DNA of 45,331 nucleotides from Bacteroidota bacterium (GTDB lineage: Bacteria > Bacteroidota > Bacteroidia > Bacteroidales > WCHB1-69): assembly GCA_023413895.1 (NCBI GenBank), contig JAEZOU010000012.1, positions 1 through 45,331 on the forward strand, read 5' to 3'. This document shows, one piece after another, positions 1 to 9,064 of the stretch. Made by a program: the position numbers and the translations under genes. The number at the start of each line of letters is the position of its first letter. Within the stretch, counting starts at the first letter, position 1. Under the pieces are notes generated by a model that was not told the origin of the DNA, ran no database searches, and saw only the letters and a list, made by a program, of their open reading frames with translations.

Positions 1-297
1 TTAAATCTTTCAGAGAGATTAAAAATTGATGTGAATATCCCATTTGGCTACAAACTTTCAGAAGGAGACTTGCAGATATTAAACTCTCTAACTTTAGGGA
101 ACACCTCCTTTGAAAAATATAGACTGAAACGACTGAGTGCCACTACAACTCGCAATGCAATCTTCAACAGAACCTCATCACGAAGTGTAGTACGCGAGAA
201 AAGTTTTGTAGCAACAGGTTATATTGAAGATAACAAAAGCAATCGTGTAAACTTTAACAATCGTTCTAAAATCGATGTTTTAAACTATAGTTATTGA
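1..297 (+). CDS. 3' end of an unrecognised protein (partial)
   Basis: The frame is open from base 1, so the gene begins upstream of the window and only the last 98 codons are visible, ending in TGA at 295-297. There is no reason to start it at the GTG at 31, because the frame reads through without interruption. The visible tail is polar and rich in Asn, Ser and Arg, with no membrane segment, cysteine or catalytic motif that I can recognise. A small hairpin at 302-321 follows the stop. It converges on the minus-strand rlmI-pyrG unit. I cannot assign a family; the upstream sequence would be needed. Confidence 0.6.
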   Translation, partial: LNLSERLKIDVNIPFGYKLSEGDLQILNSLTLGNTSFEKYRLKRLSATTTRNAIFNRTSSRSVVREKSFVATGYIEDNKSNRVNFNNRSKIDVLNYSY

Positions 298-301
298 TTT
301 G

Positions 302-323
302 AAAGATAACATTTTATCTTTTT
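302..323 (+). terminator. Weak intrinsic terminator after the partial gene
   Basis: An 8-bp perfect stem (AAAGATAA, 302-309, with TTATCTTT, 314-321) with a 4-base loop ends in a short T run. It lies directly after the + strand stop codon and overlaps the end of the convergent gene, so it may serve the + strand transcript. The stem is AT-rich and the tail short, hence the modest confidence. Confidence 0.4.
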
Positions 324-1503
324 AATCTTGAATTTGTAAAACAAGACCTTTTAGATAATCACCTTCTGGGTGGAAAATATTGATAGGGTGATCCATTGAT
401 TGATGTAACTGTTTCACAATGCGAACCTCTTTTCCAGCGATAGCAGCTGCAGAAAAAGAGATAGTTTGAAAATCCTCTTTATCAATAGCTTGTGAACAAG
501 AAAAAGTAAAAAGGAGACCTCCTTTTCTAATTTTCTCCATCGCTTTTTTGTTAATATTCCGATAACCTTTAATACCTTGCTCCTTTACGCGATGATGTTT
601 TGCAAAAGCTGGCGGATCTAATACTATCAAATCGTAATAATCATCAGGCATCTCATTTAGAAAATCGAAAACATTTTCTGCATACGAAGCATGTTTTGTA
701 GCTAAATCGCCTAACATTGCCATATTTCTATCGGTCCATTCGATAGCTTTTTTAGATATATCTACGGAGTGAACCACCTCTGCGCCGCCTTGCAGGGCAT
801 AACCTGAAAAGCCTCCTGTATAGCAGAAAAGATTCAGCACACGTTTTCCCTTTGCGAACTCTCCTACAATCTTCCGATTATCGCGTTGGTCAATAAAGAA
901 ACCTGTCTTTTGTCCGTTGATAATATCAATATAAAAAGGCACACCATTTTCTCGCACACAAACCTCATCTAATTGTCCAAAAAGTAATTCATCGTTAATT
1001 AAGGAAGAATCGGGGAGCAATGTTGCACTACTTTTATCATAAATCGACTTTATTTGACCAGGGAAAAGTTCCAAAAGAATATTTTTAAAGGTATCTCGTA
1101 AGAGAAACATTCCCATAGAATGAAACTGAAACACCACATTTCCATCAAACCAATCAATAATCAACCCAGGCAAAGAATCACCTTCTCCATTTACCATTCT
1201 GAAAATATTTGTATTTGGATTATTGATTAAGGAGAGAGTTTGACGATAGGAAACTGCTTTTTCTATCTTTTTTTTCCAAAAATCGTAATCTGGCACAACT
1301 TGTTTAAAGCTAAACACGCGTACACAGATAGAGCTATTGTGAAAATGTCCCGTTGCTAAATAATTTTTATCTGCATCATACACCTCCACAACTTCACCCT
1401 CTTCAAGATGGGAGAATTTTCCCGCACACGCACCAGAGAATACCCATGGATGAAAACGACGAAGAGATTTATCTTTACCTTTTTGAAGAAAAATCTTTTT
1501 CAT
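322..1503 (-). CDS. rlmI: RlmI-like class I SAM-dependent rRNA methyltransferase
   Basis: 393 aa. The family (RlmI/RlmK type, COG1092) methylates cytosine C5 in 23S rRNA, using S-adenosylmethionine. An N-terminal PUA-like RNA-binding domain (about residues 1-75) is followed by a linker and a Rossmann methyltransferase domain. Visible signatures are GQKTGFFIDQR (197-207), SAM motif I LNLFCYTGGFSG (223-234) and motif IV VLDPPAFAK (294-302). The Cys of the 'FSCSQ' segment near residue 336 fits the catalytic cysteine of m5C enzymes of this group. It starts 2 bases after the pyrG stop, so the two are almost certainly co-transcribed. Length is normal for the family. The exact target nucleotide is inferred from the family. 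Confidence 0.85.
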   Translation of the reverse strand: MKKIFLQKGKDKSLRRFHPWVFSGACAGKFSHLEEGEVVEVYDADKNYLATGHFHNSSICVRVFSFKQVVPDYDFWKKKIEKAVSYRQTLSLINNPNTNIFRMVNGEGDSLPGLIIDWFDGNVVFQFHSMGMFLLRDTFKNILLELFPGQIKSIYDKSSATLLPDSSLINDELLFGQLDEVCVRENGVPFYIDIINGQKTGFFIDQRDNRKIVGEFAKGKRVLNLFCYTGGFSGYALQGGAEVVHSVDISKKAIEWTDRNMAMLGDLATKHASYAENVFDFLNEMPDDYYDLIVLDPPAFAKHHRVKEQGIKGYRNINKKAMEKIRKGGLLFTFSCSQAIDKEDFQTISFSAAAIAGKEVRIVKQLHQSMDHPINIFHPEGDYLKGLVLQIQD

Positions 1504-1505
1504 TA

Positions 1506-3104
1506 CTATTTAGTAACAGCTGCATTAATAAAACCAAGGAATAGAGGGTGCGGACGATTAGGTCTTGATTTAAATTCGGGGTGGAACTGACAGGCTACAT
1601 ACCAAGGATGATTTTCTAACTCAATCATTTCCACAACACTATCATTAGGTGAAGTTCCACAGAAAATCATACCTTTTTCACGTAAAATGGCACGGTATTC
1701 GTTATTCACTTCATATCTATGACGATGACGCTCGGAAATCACTTCCTCTTTATAAACTTCGAAAGCTTTAGTTCCTGGAAGCACTTTGCAAGGATATTTC
1801 CCTAGGCGTAACGTTCCGCCCAACATACTATATTCGCTTTGACCTGGCAAGAAATCGATAACTGGATATTGGGTATTTGGGTTCATCTCGATGCTATTAG
1901 CGTCAGTCATACCACAGACGTGGCGTGCGAACTCAACGATAGCAATTTGCATACCGAGGCACAATCCTAAGAAAGGAATTTTATTTTCGCGGGCATAGCG
2001 GGCAGCATTTATTTTACCTTCAGTTCCACGCACACCGAACCCTCCAGGTATTAGGATTCCATCCATATTTTTCAAGATACTTCCCGCATTTTTCTCAGTA
2101 ATCTCATCTGAATCAATCCAATTGATATGAAGTTCAGAATGATGATAAATGCAAGCGTGTTTTAAAGCTTCCACAACGCTAATATAGGCATCGTGGAGTT
2201 CGGTATATTTTCCTACCAAAGCCACTTCTGCCTTTTTATTTACGATTTTACTTTTCTCAACCATCTCTTCCCAATCAGAAAGGTCTTTTTGTTGACACTG
2301 CAATTTAAGGCGTTTGATAGTTTGCTCTGCCAACCCCTCCTCTTCCAATGCCAAAGGAATTTCATATAACGATGGCATATTGATATTTTCGATAATACAT
2401 TCTGGTTTAACATTGCAGAAAAGTGCCAATTTTTGACGGATTTCCTTGCCGAGAGGTCTGTCGCTACGGCAAACCAAAATATCAGGTTGAATACCCAAAC
2501 CCAACAACTCTTTTACAGAGTGTTGTGCTGGTTTAGTTTTTAACTCTTCGCTTGGCGTAATAACGGGGACTAAAGCCACGTGGATATACATACAATTTCC
2601 GTAGCCTTCTTCCACAGAGAATTGGCGAATTGCTTCCAAGAAAGGAAGACTTTCGTAATCGCCAACGGTACCACCTACCTCCACAATAGCCACATCTGCA
2701 TCATTAGACTCAGCATTTAGGCGAATCTTATCTTTGATAAGGTTTGTAACATGAGGAATCATCTGCACAGTACTTCCCATATAAACACCATTTCTTTCAT
2801 TTTCAATTACTGAATGGTAAATCTTTCCTGAAGTTACGTTACAATGTTTGTTAAGACTCTCGTCAATAAAACGTTCGTAGTGTCCGATATCTAGATCGGT
2901 TTCTCCACCATCTTCAGTCACAAAGACCTCTCCATGTTCGTACGGGTTCATCGTTCCTGGATCCACATTTAAGTAGGGGTCTAATTTTTGCATTGTAACC
3001 CTGATACCTCTTGATTTCAAGAGTCTTCCCAACGATGCTGCGGTAATTCCTTTACCTAAACCGGAGACTACGCCTCCCATAACAAAGATATATTTACGAG
3101 CCAT
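1506..3104 (-). CDS. pyrG: CTP synthase (glutamine-hydrolysing)
   Basis: 532 aa, full length. It converts UTP to CTP with ATP and glutamine in the cytosol, the last step of de novo cytidine nucleotide synthesis. The N-terminal synthase domain starts with the P-loop-like GGVVSGLGKG. The C-terminal class I glutamine amidotransferase domain shows the oxyanion loop GGFGVRG, the nucleophile Cys in GLCLGMQ, and the His-Glu dyad in QFHPEFKSRP. The ATG at 3104 is supported by a TAnnTTTG box about 24 bases upstream. It is the first gene of a pyrG-rlmI unit. Confidence 0.97.
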   Translation of the reverse strand: MARKYIFVMGGVVSGLGKGITAASLGRLLKSRGIRVTMQKLDPYLNVDPGTMNPYEHGEVFVTEDGGETDLDIGHYERFIDESLNKHCNVTSGKIYHSVIENERNGVYMGSTVQMIPHVTNLIKDKIRLNAESNDADVAIVEVGGTVGDYESLPFLEAIRQFSVEEGYGNCMYIHVALVPVITPSEELKTKPAQHSVKELLGLGIQPDILVCRSDRPLGKEIRQKLALFCNVKPECIIENINMPSLYEIPLALEEEGLAEQTIKRLKLQCQQKDLSDWEEMVEKSKIVNKKAEVALVGKYTELHDAYISVVEALKHACIYHHSELHINWIDSDEITEKNAGSILKNMDGILIPGGFGVRGTEGKINAARYARENKIPFLGLCLGMQIAIVEFARHVCGMTDANSIEMNPNTQYPVIDFLPGQSEYSMLGGTLRLGKYPCKVLPGTKAFEVYKEEVISERHRHRYEVNNEYRAILREKGMIFCGTSPNDSVVEMIELENHPWYVACQFHPEFKSRPNRPHPLFLGFINAAVTK

Positions 3105-3127
3105 AAAATGTAATTTAAATAAAGCGG

Positions 3128-3135
3128 CAAATTTA
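3128..3135 (-). promoter_or_regulatory. -7 box TAAATTTG of the pyrG promoter
   Basis: On the minus strand 3135 to 3128 reads TAAATTTG, an exact match to the Bacteroidota -7 consensus TAnnTTTG. It lies 23 bases before the pyrG ATG, giving a short leader. No clear -33 TTTG was found. Confidence 0.6.
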
Positions 3136-3248
3136 CATCTTTTTTTCGATATTTACCCTCAAAATAAAATTAAAAAGAATTTCATTTTTTGATAAAATTC
3201 AGCATTTAAATTTTAGAGATGGCGATAGAAAAATTAAGGAAAAGTTTG

Positions 3249-3256
3249 TATCTTTG
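3249..3256 (+). promoter_or_regulatory. -7 box TATCTTTG of the tRNA-Gly promoter
   Basis: Exact TAnnTTTG match ending 10 bases before the mature tRNA 5' end at 3267. This spacing fits transcription starting at or just before the tRNA. Confidence 0.6.
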
Positions 3257-3266
3257 CCGCGCAAAA

Positions 3267-3339
3267 GCGGTAATAGCTCAGTTGGTAGAGCGGCAGCTTC
3301 CCAAGCTGCAGGTCGCGGGTTCGAACCCCGTTTACCGCT
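3267..3339 (+). tRNA. tRNA-Gly (anticodon CCC)
   Basis: 73 nt cloverleaf read by eye. The acceptor stem is GCGGTAA/TTACCGC, the D stem GCTC/GAGC, and the anticodon stem GCAGC/GCTGC around the loop TTCCCAA, so the anticodon is CCC, reading GGG. The T arm is GCGGG-TTCGAAC-CCCGT with one G-T pair. The discriminator base is U, as expected for glycine. CCA is not encoded. A TATCTTTG promoter box lies just upstream. Confidence 0.95.
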
Positions 3340-3360
3340 CAAAAGAAAGGACAATTTATC

Positions 3361-3591
3361 GTGAAAGTAAAGTTCAAATGTTCTAAATGTGATTATGAAT
3401 GGGAATAAAGTTACTTTCAATGGATCTTAAAAGCGCCATTCTATCGATTTTCTTTCTCAAAATGGAAAGATTTCAGAAAAACAAAATGCCCCAAGTGCGG
3501 AAAAAATCATGGATTTCCCGTTAAGTTATTCTTTAATTTGTCAATAAGCTACTACATTTCTCATCATAAATTTTATCTGTGCTTTTTTGAA
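3361..3591 (+). pseudogene. Small zinc-ribbon protein gene interrupted by an in-frame TAA
   Basis: Reading from GTG 3361, 22 bases after the tRNA, gives a 76-codon frame with CSKC at codons 7-10 and CPKC at codons 43-46. This is the CxxC...CxxC layout of a small zinc ribbon. A TAA at 3406-3408 (codon 16) splits the frame, yet the same frame stays open to TGA at 3589 and carries the second knuckle. A purine-rich AGAAAGGA (3344-3351) sits about 9 bases before the GTG as a possible ribosome site. The simplest reading is a recently broken gene or a single-base error in the sequence. No specific family is recognised. Confidence 0.5.
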
Positions 3592-3866
3592 TAACTACAA
3601 AGCACAACGATTTAAAATTGGTATCGATATTCACAATTTAAGCAATAAAATTTGAGAGTAGAATTTTGTATTAATTCTTGCAAAAAAGAAGATTTAGCCC
3701 AAAACAATTGAATCAATTTTTTGTTAGTTTTTCGTAATTATAGATTGAAAAAGCTAAACATATTCACAAATTTTCTACGAAGAAACCTAATAATATTTAT
3801 ACATATTCAGCAAATATACTAAGAATATTTTTTATATTTTTGCTCATTCATTAAAATAGCAGAAAA
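3592..3866. other. Intergenic region upstream of secA
   Basis: About 275 bases, very AT-rich. The only signal I can support is the -7 box at 3835-3842. No open frame, hairpin or repeat stands out in the rest. Confidence 0.5.
3835..3842 (+). promoter_or_regulatory. -7 box TATTTTTG of the secA promoter
   Basis: Exact TAnnTTTG match 24 bases before the secA ATG at 3867. No convincing -33 TTTG at the expected 19-base distance. Confidence 0.55.
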
Positions 3867-6800
3867 ATGGCAAATTTTTTAACCAAACTATTTGGTACTA
3901 AATCAGATAGAGATTTAAAAGCGTTACAACCTTTTTTAGAAAAGACAAAAAAAGCATACGAACAAGTCAAGGATTTTACAAATGACGAACTTCGAGAGAG
4001 AACCACTCTTTTCAGAAATCATATTGCAGAAACCATCAAAGAGGAAGAAGAGAAAATTGCCTCCATCAAAGAGAAGATTGAAGCAAACTACGATATGAAC
4101 ATTGAGGAGAAGGAGCAATTATACAAAGAGATTGATGAACTTGAGAAAAAATCATACAAAAAAACACAAGAGGTTTTAGATGATATTTTACCTGAAGCCT
4201 TTGCGGTAATGAAAGAAACAGCTCGTCGTTTCAAGGAAAACGACACCATTGAAGTGACAGCAACAGAATTAGATAGAAGTATAGCCGTTCATCGTGATTG
4301 CGTAAATATCAATGGTGATAAAGCAATTTATAGCACTACTTGGTCTGCGGGTGGCAATATTATTAAGTGGGATATGTGCCACTACGATGTTCAGTTGATT
4401 GGTGGTACCGTGCTACACCAAGGAAAGATTGCTGAAATGGCAACGGGTGAAGGAAAAACATTGGTAGCAACACTTCCCGTTTATTTGAATGCACTTCCAG
4501 GCAAAGGTGTTCACGTAGTTACCGTAAACGATTATTTGGCAAAACGTGACGCTGAATGGATGGGACTTCTATATGAATTTCATGGTCTTACCGTTGATTG
4601 TATAGACAAGCACGAGCCCAACTCTGATGATCGTCGCCGTGCCTACATGGCAGATATTACCTACGGAACCAACAACGAGTTTGGCTTCGACTACTTGCGT
4701 GATAATATGGCAAAAAACATCTACGAGTTGGTGCAACGCCCTCACAACTACGCTATTGTCGATGAGGTGGACTCTGTACTTATTGATGATGCACGTACCC
4801 CGTTAATCATTTCTGGTCCTACTCGAAATGGAAACCAACAAGAATTTGACCTTTATAAACCTATTGTTGAGCAACTTTACCGAGCACAATGCACTTTAGT
4901 AAACGAAATTTTAGCAAAAGCAAAACGACTTTTGGCAGAAAATCCTGATCCAAAACCAGAAGAGGAAGCAGCACAATTATTGCTTCGTGCGCATCGTGGA
5001 CTTCCTAAAAACAAAGCACTTATCAAATTTTTAAGTGAACAAGGAATGAAACAGCTATTGTTGCGTACCGAAGGTTTCTATATGCAACAACAAAACCGCA
5101 ATATGCACATTATCGACGATGAACTTTACTTCGTAATTGAAGAGAAGCTTAACACCGTTGATATTATGGAAAAAGGTATTGAATTGGTAGCAAAAGGTAG
5201 TAATAGTACTGTTGCCAACCTATTTGTAATACCTGATGTGGGTGCAGAAATTGCTGAATTAGAGAAAGCAGAACTTACTGCGCAAGAGAAAATAAACAGA
5301 AAAAATGAGATTTATCGCAACTTCTCCATTGCTTCAGAAAGAATCCATACCATTCACCAACTTTTGAAAGCATATACTATGTTTGAAAAAAATGTAGAAT
5401 ATGTGATTATAGATAATAAAATTAAGATTGTAGATGAACAAACAGGTCGTATTATGGAAGGTCGTCGCTACTCCGACGGCTTACATCAAGCGATTGAAGC
5501 CAAGGAAAATGTAAAGGTTGAAGCAGCTACACAAACCTACGCAACTATTACTTTGCAGAACTACTTCAGAATGTACAAAAAATTGTCAGGTATGACGGGA
5601 ACTGCAATTACCGAAGCTGGCGAATTTTGGAACATCTACAAATTGGATGTCGTTGAAATTCCGACTAATAAAGATGTAAAACGGGAAGATTATGAAGATT
5701 TAGTTTACAAAACTAAGAGAGAAAAAATCACTGCTGTTATTAATGAAATTATTCGTTTGCACGAAGAAGGACGTCCTGTTTTGGTAGGTACAACTTCGGT
5801 AGAAGATTCTGAACTTTATCATAAAATTCTAGATGCTAAGAAAATAAAACACAATGTATTAAATGCAAAATTGCATAAAAAAGAAGCAGATATTGTTGCG
5901 GAGGCAGGTCAACCGGGCACAGTAACCATCTCTACAAATATGGCAGGTCGTGGTACCGACATTAAGTTGACACCAGAGGTGAAAGAGAAAGGTGGTTTGG
6001 CAATTATTGGTACCGAACGCCACGACTCTCGTCGCGTGGACAGACAGTTGCGCGGTCGTGCGGGACGTCAAGGAGACCCCGGAAGTTCCCAATTCTTTGT
6101 CTCATTAGAGGACAACTTAATGCGTCTTTTCGGCTCGGAAAAAATTGCAAACGTAATGGATAGAATCGGCCTTGAAGAGGGTGAAGTTATCCAACATAGT
6201 ATGATTACAAAATCTATCGAACGCGCACAGAAAAAGGTAGAAGAGAACAACTTCGGTATTCGTAAACGTTTGTTGGAATATGATGATGTGATGAACAAAC
6301 AACGCGAAACTATCTACAGAAAACGTAGAAATGCTCTCTTTGGAGACCGGTTAGAAATTGACCTTTCCCAAATGTTCTACGACGTTTGTGTCAATATTGT
6401 TGAAGAAAATTGGAATGCGAAAGATTATGATAATTTTGAACACGCTATTTTAACAACATTCGGTTGCGAATCTCCATTTACAGCTGACCAATTTATCCAA
6501 GAAAAACCACAAAACCTAACGGATAAACTTTACGACATCGTTTATGACAACTACAAAGTAAAATTGAATGCATTATCGCAAAGTGCATTACCGATTATGC
6601 AGAAAATTCTTGCAGATGTGGGCGACAAATTCACTAACATTGCAATTCCTATCACTGATGGAATGAAAACATTGAACGTTGTGGCACCACTTCGCAAATG
6701 TTGTGAAACGGAAGGTAGGGAAATTGGACTTTCCATCGAAAAAAACGTTACACTTGCTGTAATTGACAACGCATGGAAAGAACACCTTCGCGAGATGGAC

Positions 6801-7163
6801 GACCTCAAACAATCGGTTCAAAATGCATCTTACGAACAAAAAGATCCGCTTTTGATTTACAAATTAGAATCTTTCAATCTCTTTGATAGATTATTGGTGA
6901 AAATAAACGATGAAATTGTAACTTTCCTCAATAAAGCTGGACTTCCTATTGAACAAAATACACAAATGAAAGAGGCTGAACTTCCTCAGTCAGAAGCGAA
7001 AAAACTTCAAGCAGGACGCCAAGAAGTAGGTGGTGGTAAAAAAGTAAGCTCTGGCGGCAAAGGAAGTGCTCCTATTCGTGTTGAAAAGAAAGCTGGACGA
7101 AACGACCCTTGTCCTTGCGGAAGCGGTAAAAAATATAAAAATTGCTGTGGACAAGACGAATAG
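3867..7163 (+). CDS. secA: Preprotein translocase ATPase SecA
   Basis: 1,098 aa. SecA drives unfolded secretory proteins through SecYEG using ATP. Visible features: Walker A GEGKT (194-198), DEVD box (299-302) followed by LIDDARTPLIISG, a second motor domain with GTTSVEDSE, TNMAGRGTDIKL and GRAGRQGDPGSSQFF, and a C-terminal zinc-binding tail NDPCPCGSGKKYKNCC that binds SecB or ribosomes in other bacteria. It is about 200 residues longer than E. coli SecA (901 aa). The extra length includes a Glu/Lys-rich insertion near residues 55-105 and an insertion around 320-400; Bacteroidota SecA proteins are known to be of this longer type. It is first in a secA-glycosyltransferase-mazG unit. Confidence 0.97.
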   Translation: MANFLTKLFGTKSDRDLKALQPFLEKTKKAYEQVKDFTNDELRERTTLFRNHIAETIKEEEEKIASIKEKIEANYDMNIEEKEQLYKEIDELEKKSYKKTQEVLDDILPEAFAVMKETARRFKENDTIEVTATELDRSIAVHRDCVNINGDKAIYSTTWSAGGNIIKWDMCHYDVQLIGGTVLHQGKIAEMATGEGKTLVATLPVYLNALPGKGVHVVTVNDYLAKRDAEWMGLLYEFHGLTVDCIDKHEPNSDDRRRAYMADITYGTNNEFGFDYLRDNMAKNIYELVQRPHNYAIVDEVDSVLIDDARTPLIISGPTRNGNQQEFDLYKPIVEQLYRAQCTLVNEILAKAKRLLAENPDPKPEEEAAQLLLRAHRGLPKNKALIKFLSEQGMKQLLLRTEGFYMQQQNRNMHIIDDELYFVIEEKLNTVDIMEKGIELVAKGSNSTVANLFVIPDVGAEIAELEKAELTAQEKINRKNEIYRNFSIASERIHTIHQLLKAYTMFEKNVEYVIIDNKIKIVDEQTGRIMEGRRYSDGLHQAIEAKENVKVEAATQTYATITLQNYFRMYKKLSGMTGTAITEAGEFWNIYKLDVVEIPTNKDVKREDYEDLVYKTKREKITAVINEIIRLHEEGRPVLVGTTSVEDSELYHKILDAKKIKHNVLNAKLHKKEADIVAEAGQPGTVTISTNMAGRGTDIKLTPEVKEKGGLAIIGTERHDSRRVDRQLRGRAGRQGDPGSSQFFVSLEDNLMRLFGSEKIANVMDRIGLEEGEVIQHSMITKSIERAQKKVEENNFGIRKRLLEYDDVMNKQRETIYRKRRNALFGDRLEIDLSQMFYDVCVNIVEENWNAKDYDNFEHAILTTFGCESPFTADQFIQEKPQNLTDKLYDIVYDNYKVKLNALSQSALPIMQKILADVGDKFTNIAIPITDGMKTLNVVAPLRKCCETEGREIGLSIEKNVTLAVIDNAWKEHLREMDDLKQSVQNASYEQKDPLLIYKLESFNLFDRLLVKINDEIVTFLNKAGLPIEQNTQMKEAELPQSEAKKLQAGRQEVGGGKKVSSGGKGSAPIRVEKKAGRNDPCPCGSGKKYKNCCGQDE

Positions 7164-7173
7164 CCATTAAGGT

Positions 7174-8304
7174 ATGACAAAAGTTATTCTTTCGGTAACT
7201 AACGACCTATTTTGCGACCAACGCGTTGAAAAAACTGCAGAAACTCTTGCTGCAATGGGATGCGATGTGCTTTTAGTAGGACGTTGTTACCGAAATTCAC
7301 CCTCACCAAGCTGCGGAAATTACTCTGTAAAAAGGCTACATCTCTTCTTCAGAAAAGGAGCTCTCTTCTATGCGGAATTCAATCTCCGCCTTTTTCTATT
7401 TCTCCTTTTTCAAAAATGTGATATATTGGTTTCCAATGACTTAGACACTCTTCTTCCCAATCTTTTAATCAGTAAATTGAGAAGAAAAAAATTAGTTTAT
7501 GATAGTCACGAATATTTTTGCGGAATTTTAGAGATACAAAATCGACCTAGAATAAAGAAAATTTGGCAAAAAATTGAGAAATTCTGCTTTCCCAAACTTA
7601 ACAATATCATCACAGTAAGCCAATCTATTGCAGAGCAATATGGTAAAGAATATGGCAAAAATGTAACCGTTGTACGAAACATACCACGCCTTTTACAAAC
7701 GGAATATATTCACACTAGGAAATCATTGCAACTTCCTGAGGATAAATTTATTATCATTTTACAAGGAAATGCCATTCATAAAGGAAGAGGTGGTGAAGAG
7801 ATGGTAGAAGCGATGACTAAAATTGACAATGCTCTACTTTTGGTTATTGGGCAAGGAGATGTAATTCAAGAGATGAAACAGATGGCTAAAACGCTACAAA
7901 TCGAAGAACGTATTTTGTTTATAAATCGCGTAGCTCCGCAACTTCTTCGCAACTACACCCACTTGGCAGATTTAGGCGTATCCTTCGACCAAAACCTAAG
8001 TTTGAACCATTATTTCAGCCTTCCTAACAAAATTTTTGAATATATTCATGCAGAAGTTCCTGTGTTAACCTCCAATTTACCTGAGCGGAAAAGAATAGTT
8101 GAACAGTACCAAGTAGGTATTGTTATCGATAACTTTTCACCTACAATTATTGCAAAAAAGATTAATAAACTAATTGAAAATAAAGAAATTATAGATACAT
8201 ACAAAAAAAATTGTAGAGAAGCAGCACAAGTATTAAATTGGGAAAATGAAGAGAAACTAATCCAAAAAATATATCAACCTTTAATTTCATCAATTAATGA
8301 ATGA
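7174..8304 (+). CDS. Glycosyltransferase family 4-like (GT-B fold)
   Basis: 376 aa. The overall shape is a two-domain GT-B sugar transferase. The N-terminal acceptor domain begins MTKVILSVTNDLFCDQRVEK and contains YDSHEYF. The C-terminal donor-binding domain carries GNAIHKGRGGEEMVEAM and the family-typical SLPNKIFEYIHAEVPVL, whose Glu normally contacts the sugar nucleotide. Family members add sugars to lipopolysaccharide, capsule or other glycans at the inner face of the membrane. Donor and acceptor cannot be read from sequence. It starts 10 bases after secA and its 3' end overlaps mazG by 8 bases, so it is within the same operon. Confidence 0.8.
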   Translation: MTKVILSVTNDLFCDQRVEKTAETLAAMGCDVLLVGRCYRNSPSPSCGNYSVKRLHLFFRKGALFYAEFNLRLFLFLLFQKCDILVSNDLDTLLPNLLISKLRRKKLVYDSHEYFCGILEIQNRPRIKKIWQKIEKFCFPKLNNIITVSQSIAEQYGKEYGKNVTVVRNIPRLLQTEYIHTRKSLQLPEDKFIIILQGNAIHKGRGGEEMVEAMTKIDNALLLVIGQGDVIQEMKQMAKTLQIEERILFINRVAPQLLRNYTHLADLGVSFDQNLSLNHYFSLPNKIFEYIHAEVPVLTSNLPERKRIVEQYQVGIVIDNFSPTIIAKKINKLIENKEIIDTYKKNCREAAQVLNWENEEKLIQKIYQPLISSINE

Positions 8305-9064
8305 TTCACGACTACAAGCTTTCAAACATCTTTTAGATATTATGGATGAACTTCGGGAAAAATGCCCGTGGGACAGCAAGCAGACATTTGATAGTTTGCG
8401 TTATCTAACCATAGAAGAAACCTACGAACTTTCGGACGCTATCATCTCTAAAAACTATGATGAGATTCGTAAAGAATTGGGGGACCTGATGCTACACTTA
8501 GTTTTTTACGCAAAAATTGGAGAAGAGGAGAAGAAATTTGACATCGAAAGCGTTTTAGAGGGCATCTGTACAAAATTAATTCGGCGTCATCCACACGTTT
8601 TTGGCACGGGGAATGCGGAAACTGCAGAAGAGGTAAGAAACAATTGGGAAAAAATAAAATTGACAGAAAAGGGAAATCGCTCGGTATTAGGAGGTGTTCC
8701 CAATGCACTACCTGCAATGGTAAAAGCTTATCGAATTCAAGAAAAAGCACAAGGCGTTGGATTCGATTGGGAAAATAGAGAGCAGGTTTGGGATAAAGTA
8801 AGGGAAGAGATGGAGGAATTTCATACCGAAATTGAGAATAATACTGCTAACAAAGAGGAAGAATTTGGCGATTTACTATTTGCGCTCATTAATTATGCAC
8901 GTTTTATTAACGTAAATCCAGAAGATGCATTGGAAAAATGTAACCGAAAATTTATCAGCAGATTTCAATACATTGAGAAAAAAGCGGCTGAACAAGGAAA
9001 ATCTGTAGCAGATATGAATTTAGAAGAGATGGAAAACTTGTGGCAGGAAGCAAAAGGGAAATAA
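8297..9064 (+). CDS. mazG: Nucleoside triphosphate pyrophosphohydrolase MazG
   Basis: 255 aa. It hydrolyses (d)NTPs to the monophosphate and pyrophosphate, cleaning the nucleotide pool. Two MazG repeats are visible. The first has CPWD, EETYE (40-44) and ELGDLMLHLVF (60-70); the second has EFGDLLFALINYARF with upstream Glu residues. These are the metal-binding ExxE...ExxD helices. Length matches the two-domain enzyme. The start overlaps the glycosyltransferase by 8 bases. The stop (9062-9064) directly abuts the stop of the convergent SPOR gene, leaving no room for a terminator. Confidence 0.93.
   Translation: MNDSRLQAFKHLLDIMDELREKCPWDSKQTFDSLRYLTIEETYELSDAIISKNYDEIRKELGDLMLHLVFYAKIGEEEKKFDIESVLEGICTKLIRRHPHVFGTGNAETAEEVRNNWEKIKLTEKGNRSVLGGVPNALPAMVKAYRIQEKAQGVGFDWENREQVWDKVREEMEEFHTEIENNTANKEEEFGDLLFALINYARFINVNPEDALEKCNRKFISRFQYIEKKAAEQGKSVADMNLEEMENLWQEAKGK

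Noticed and set aside
3406..3408. TAA as a recoded sense codon in the zinc-ribbon frame
   Set aside because: All other genes in the window use TAA as a normal stop, and no recoding signal is visible; nonsense mutation or sequencing error is simpler.
3199..3420. 73-aa minus-strand open frame spanning the tRNA
   Set aside because: It is the antisense translation of tRNA-Gly and its flanks (GSNPRPAAWEAA is the typical artefact of a reversed T arm and anticodon arm), with no signal for expression.
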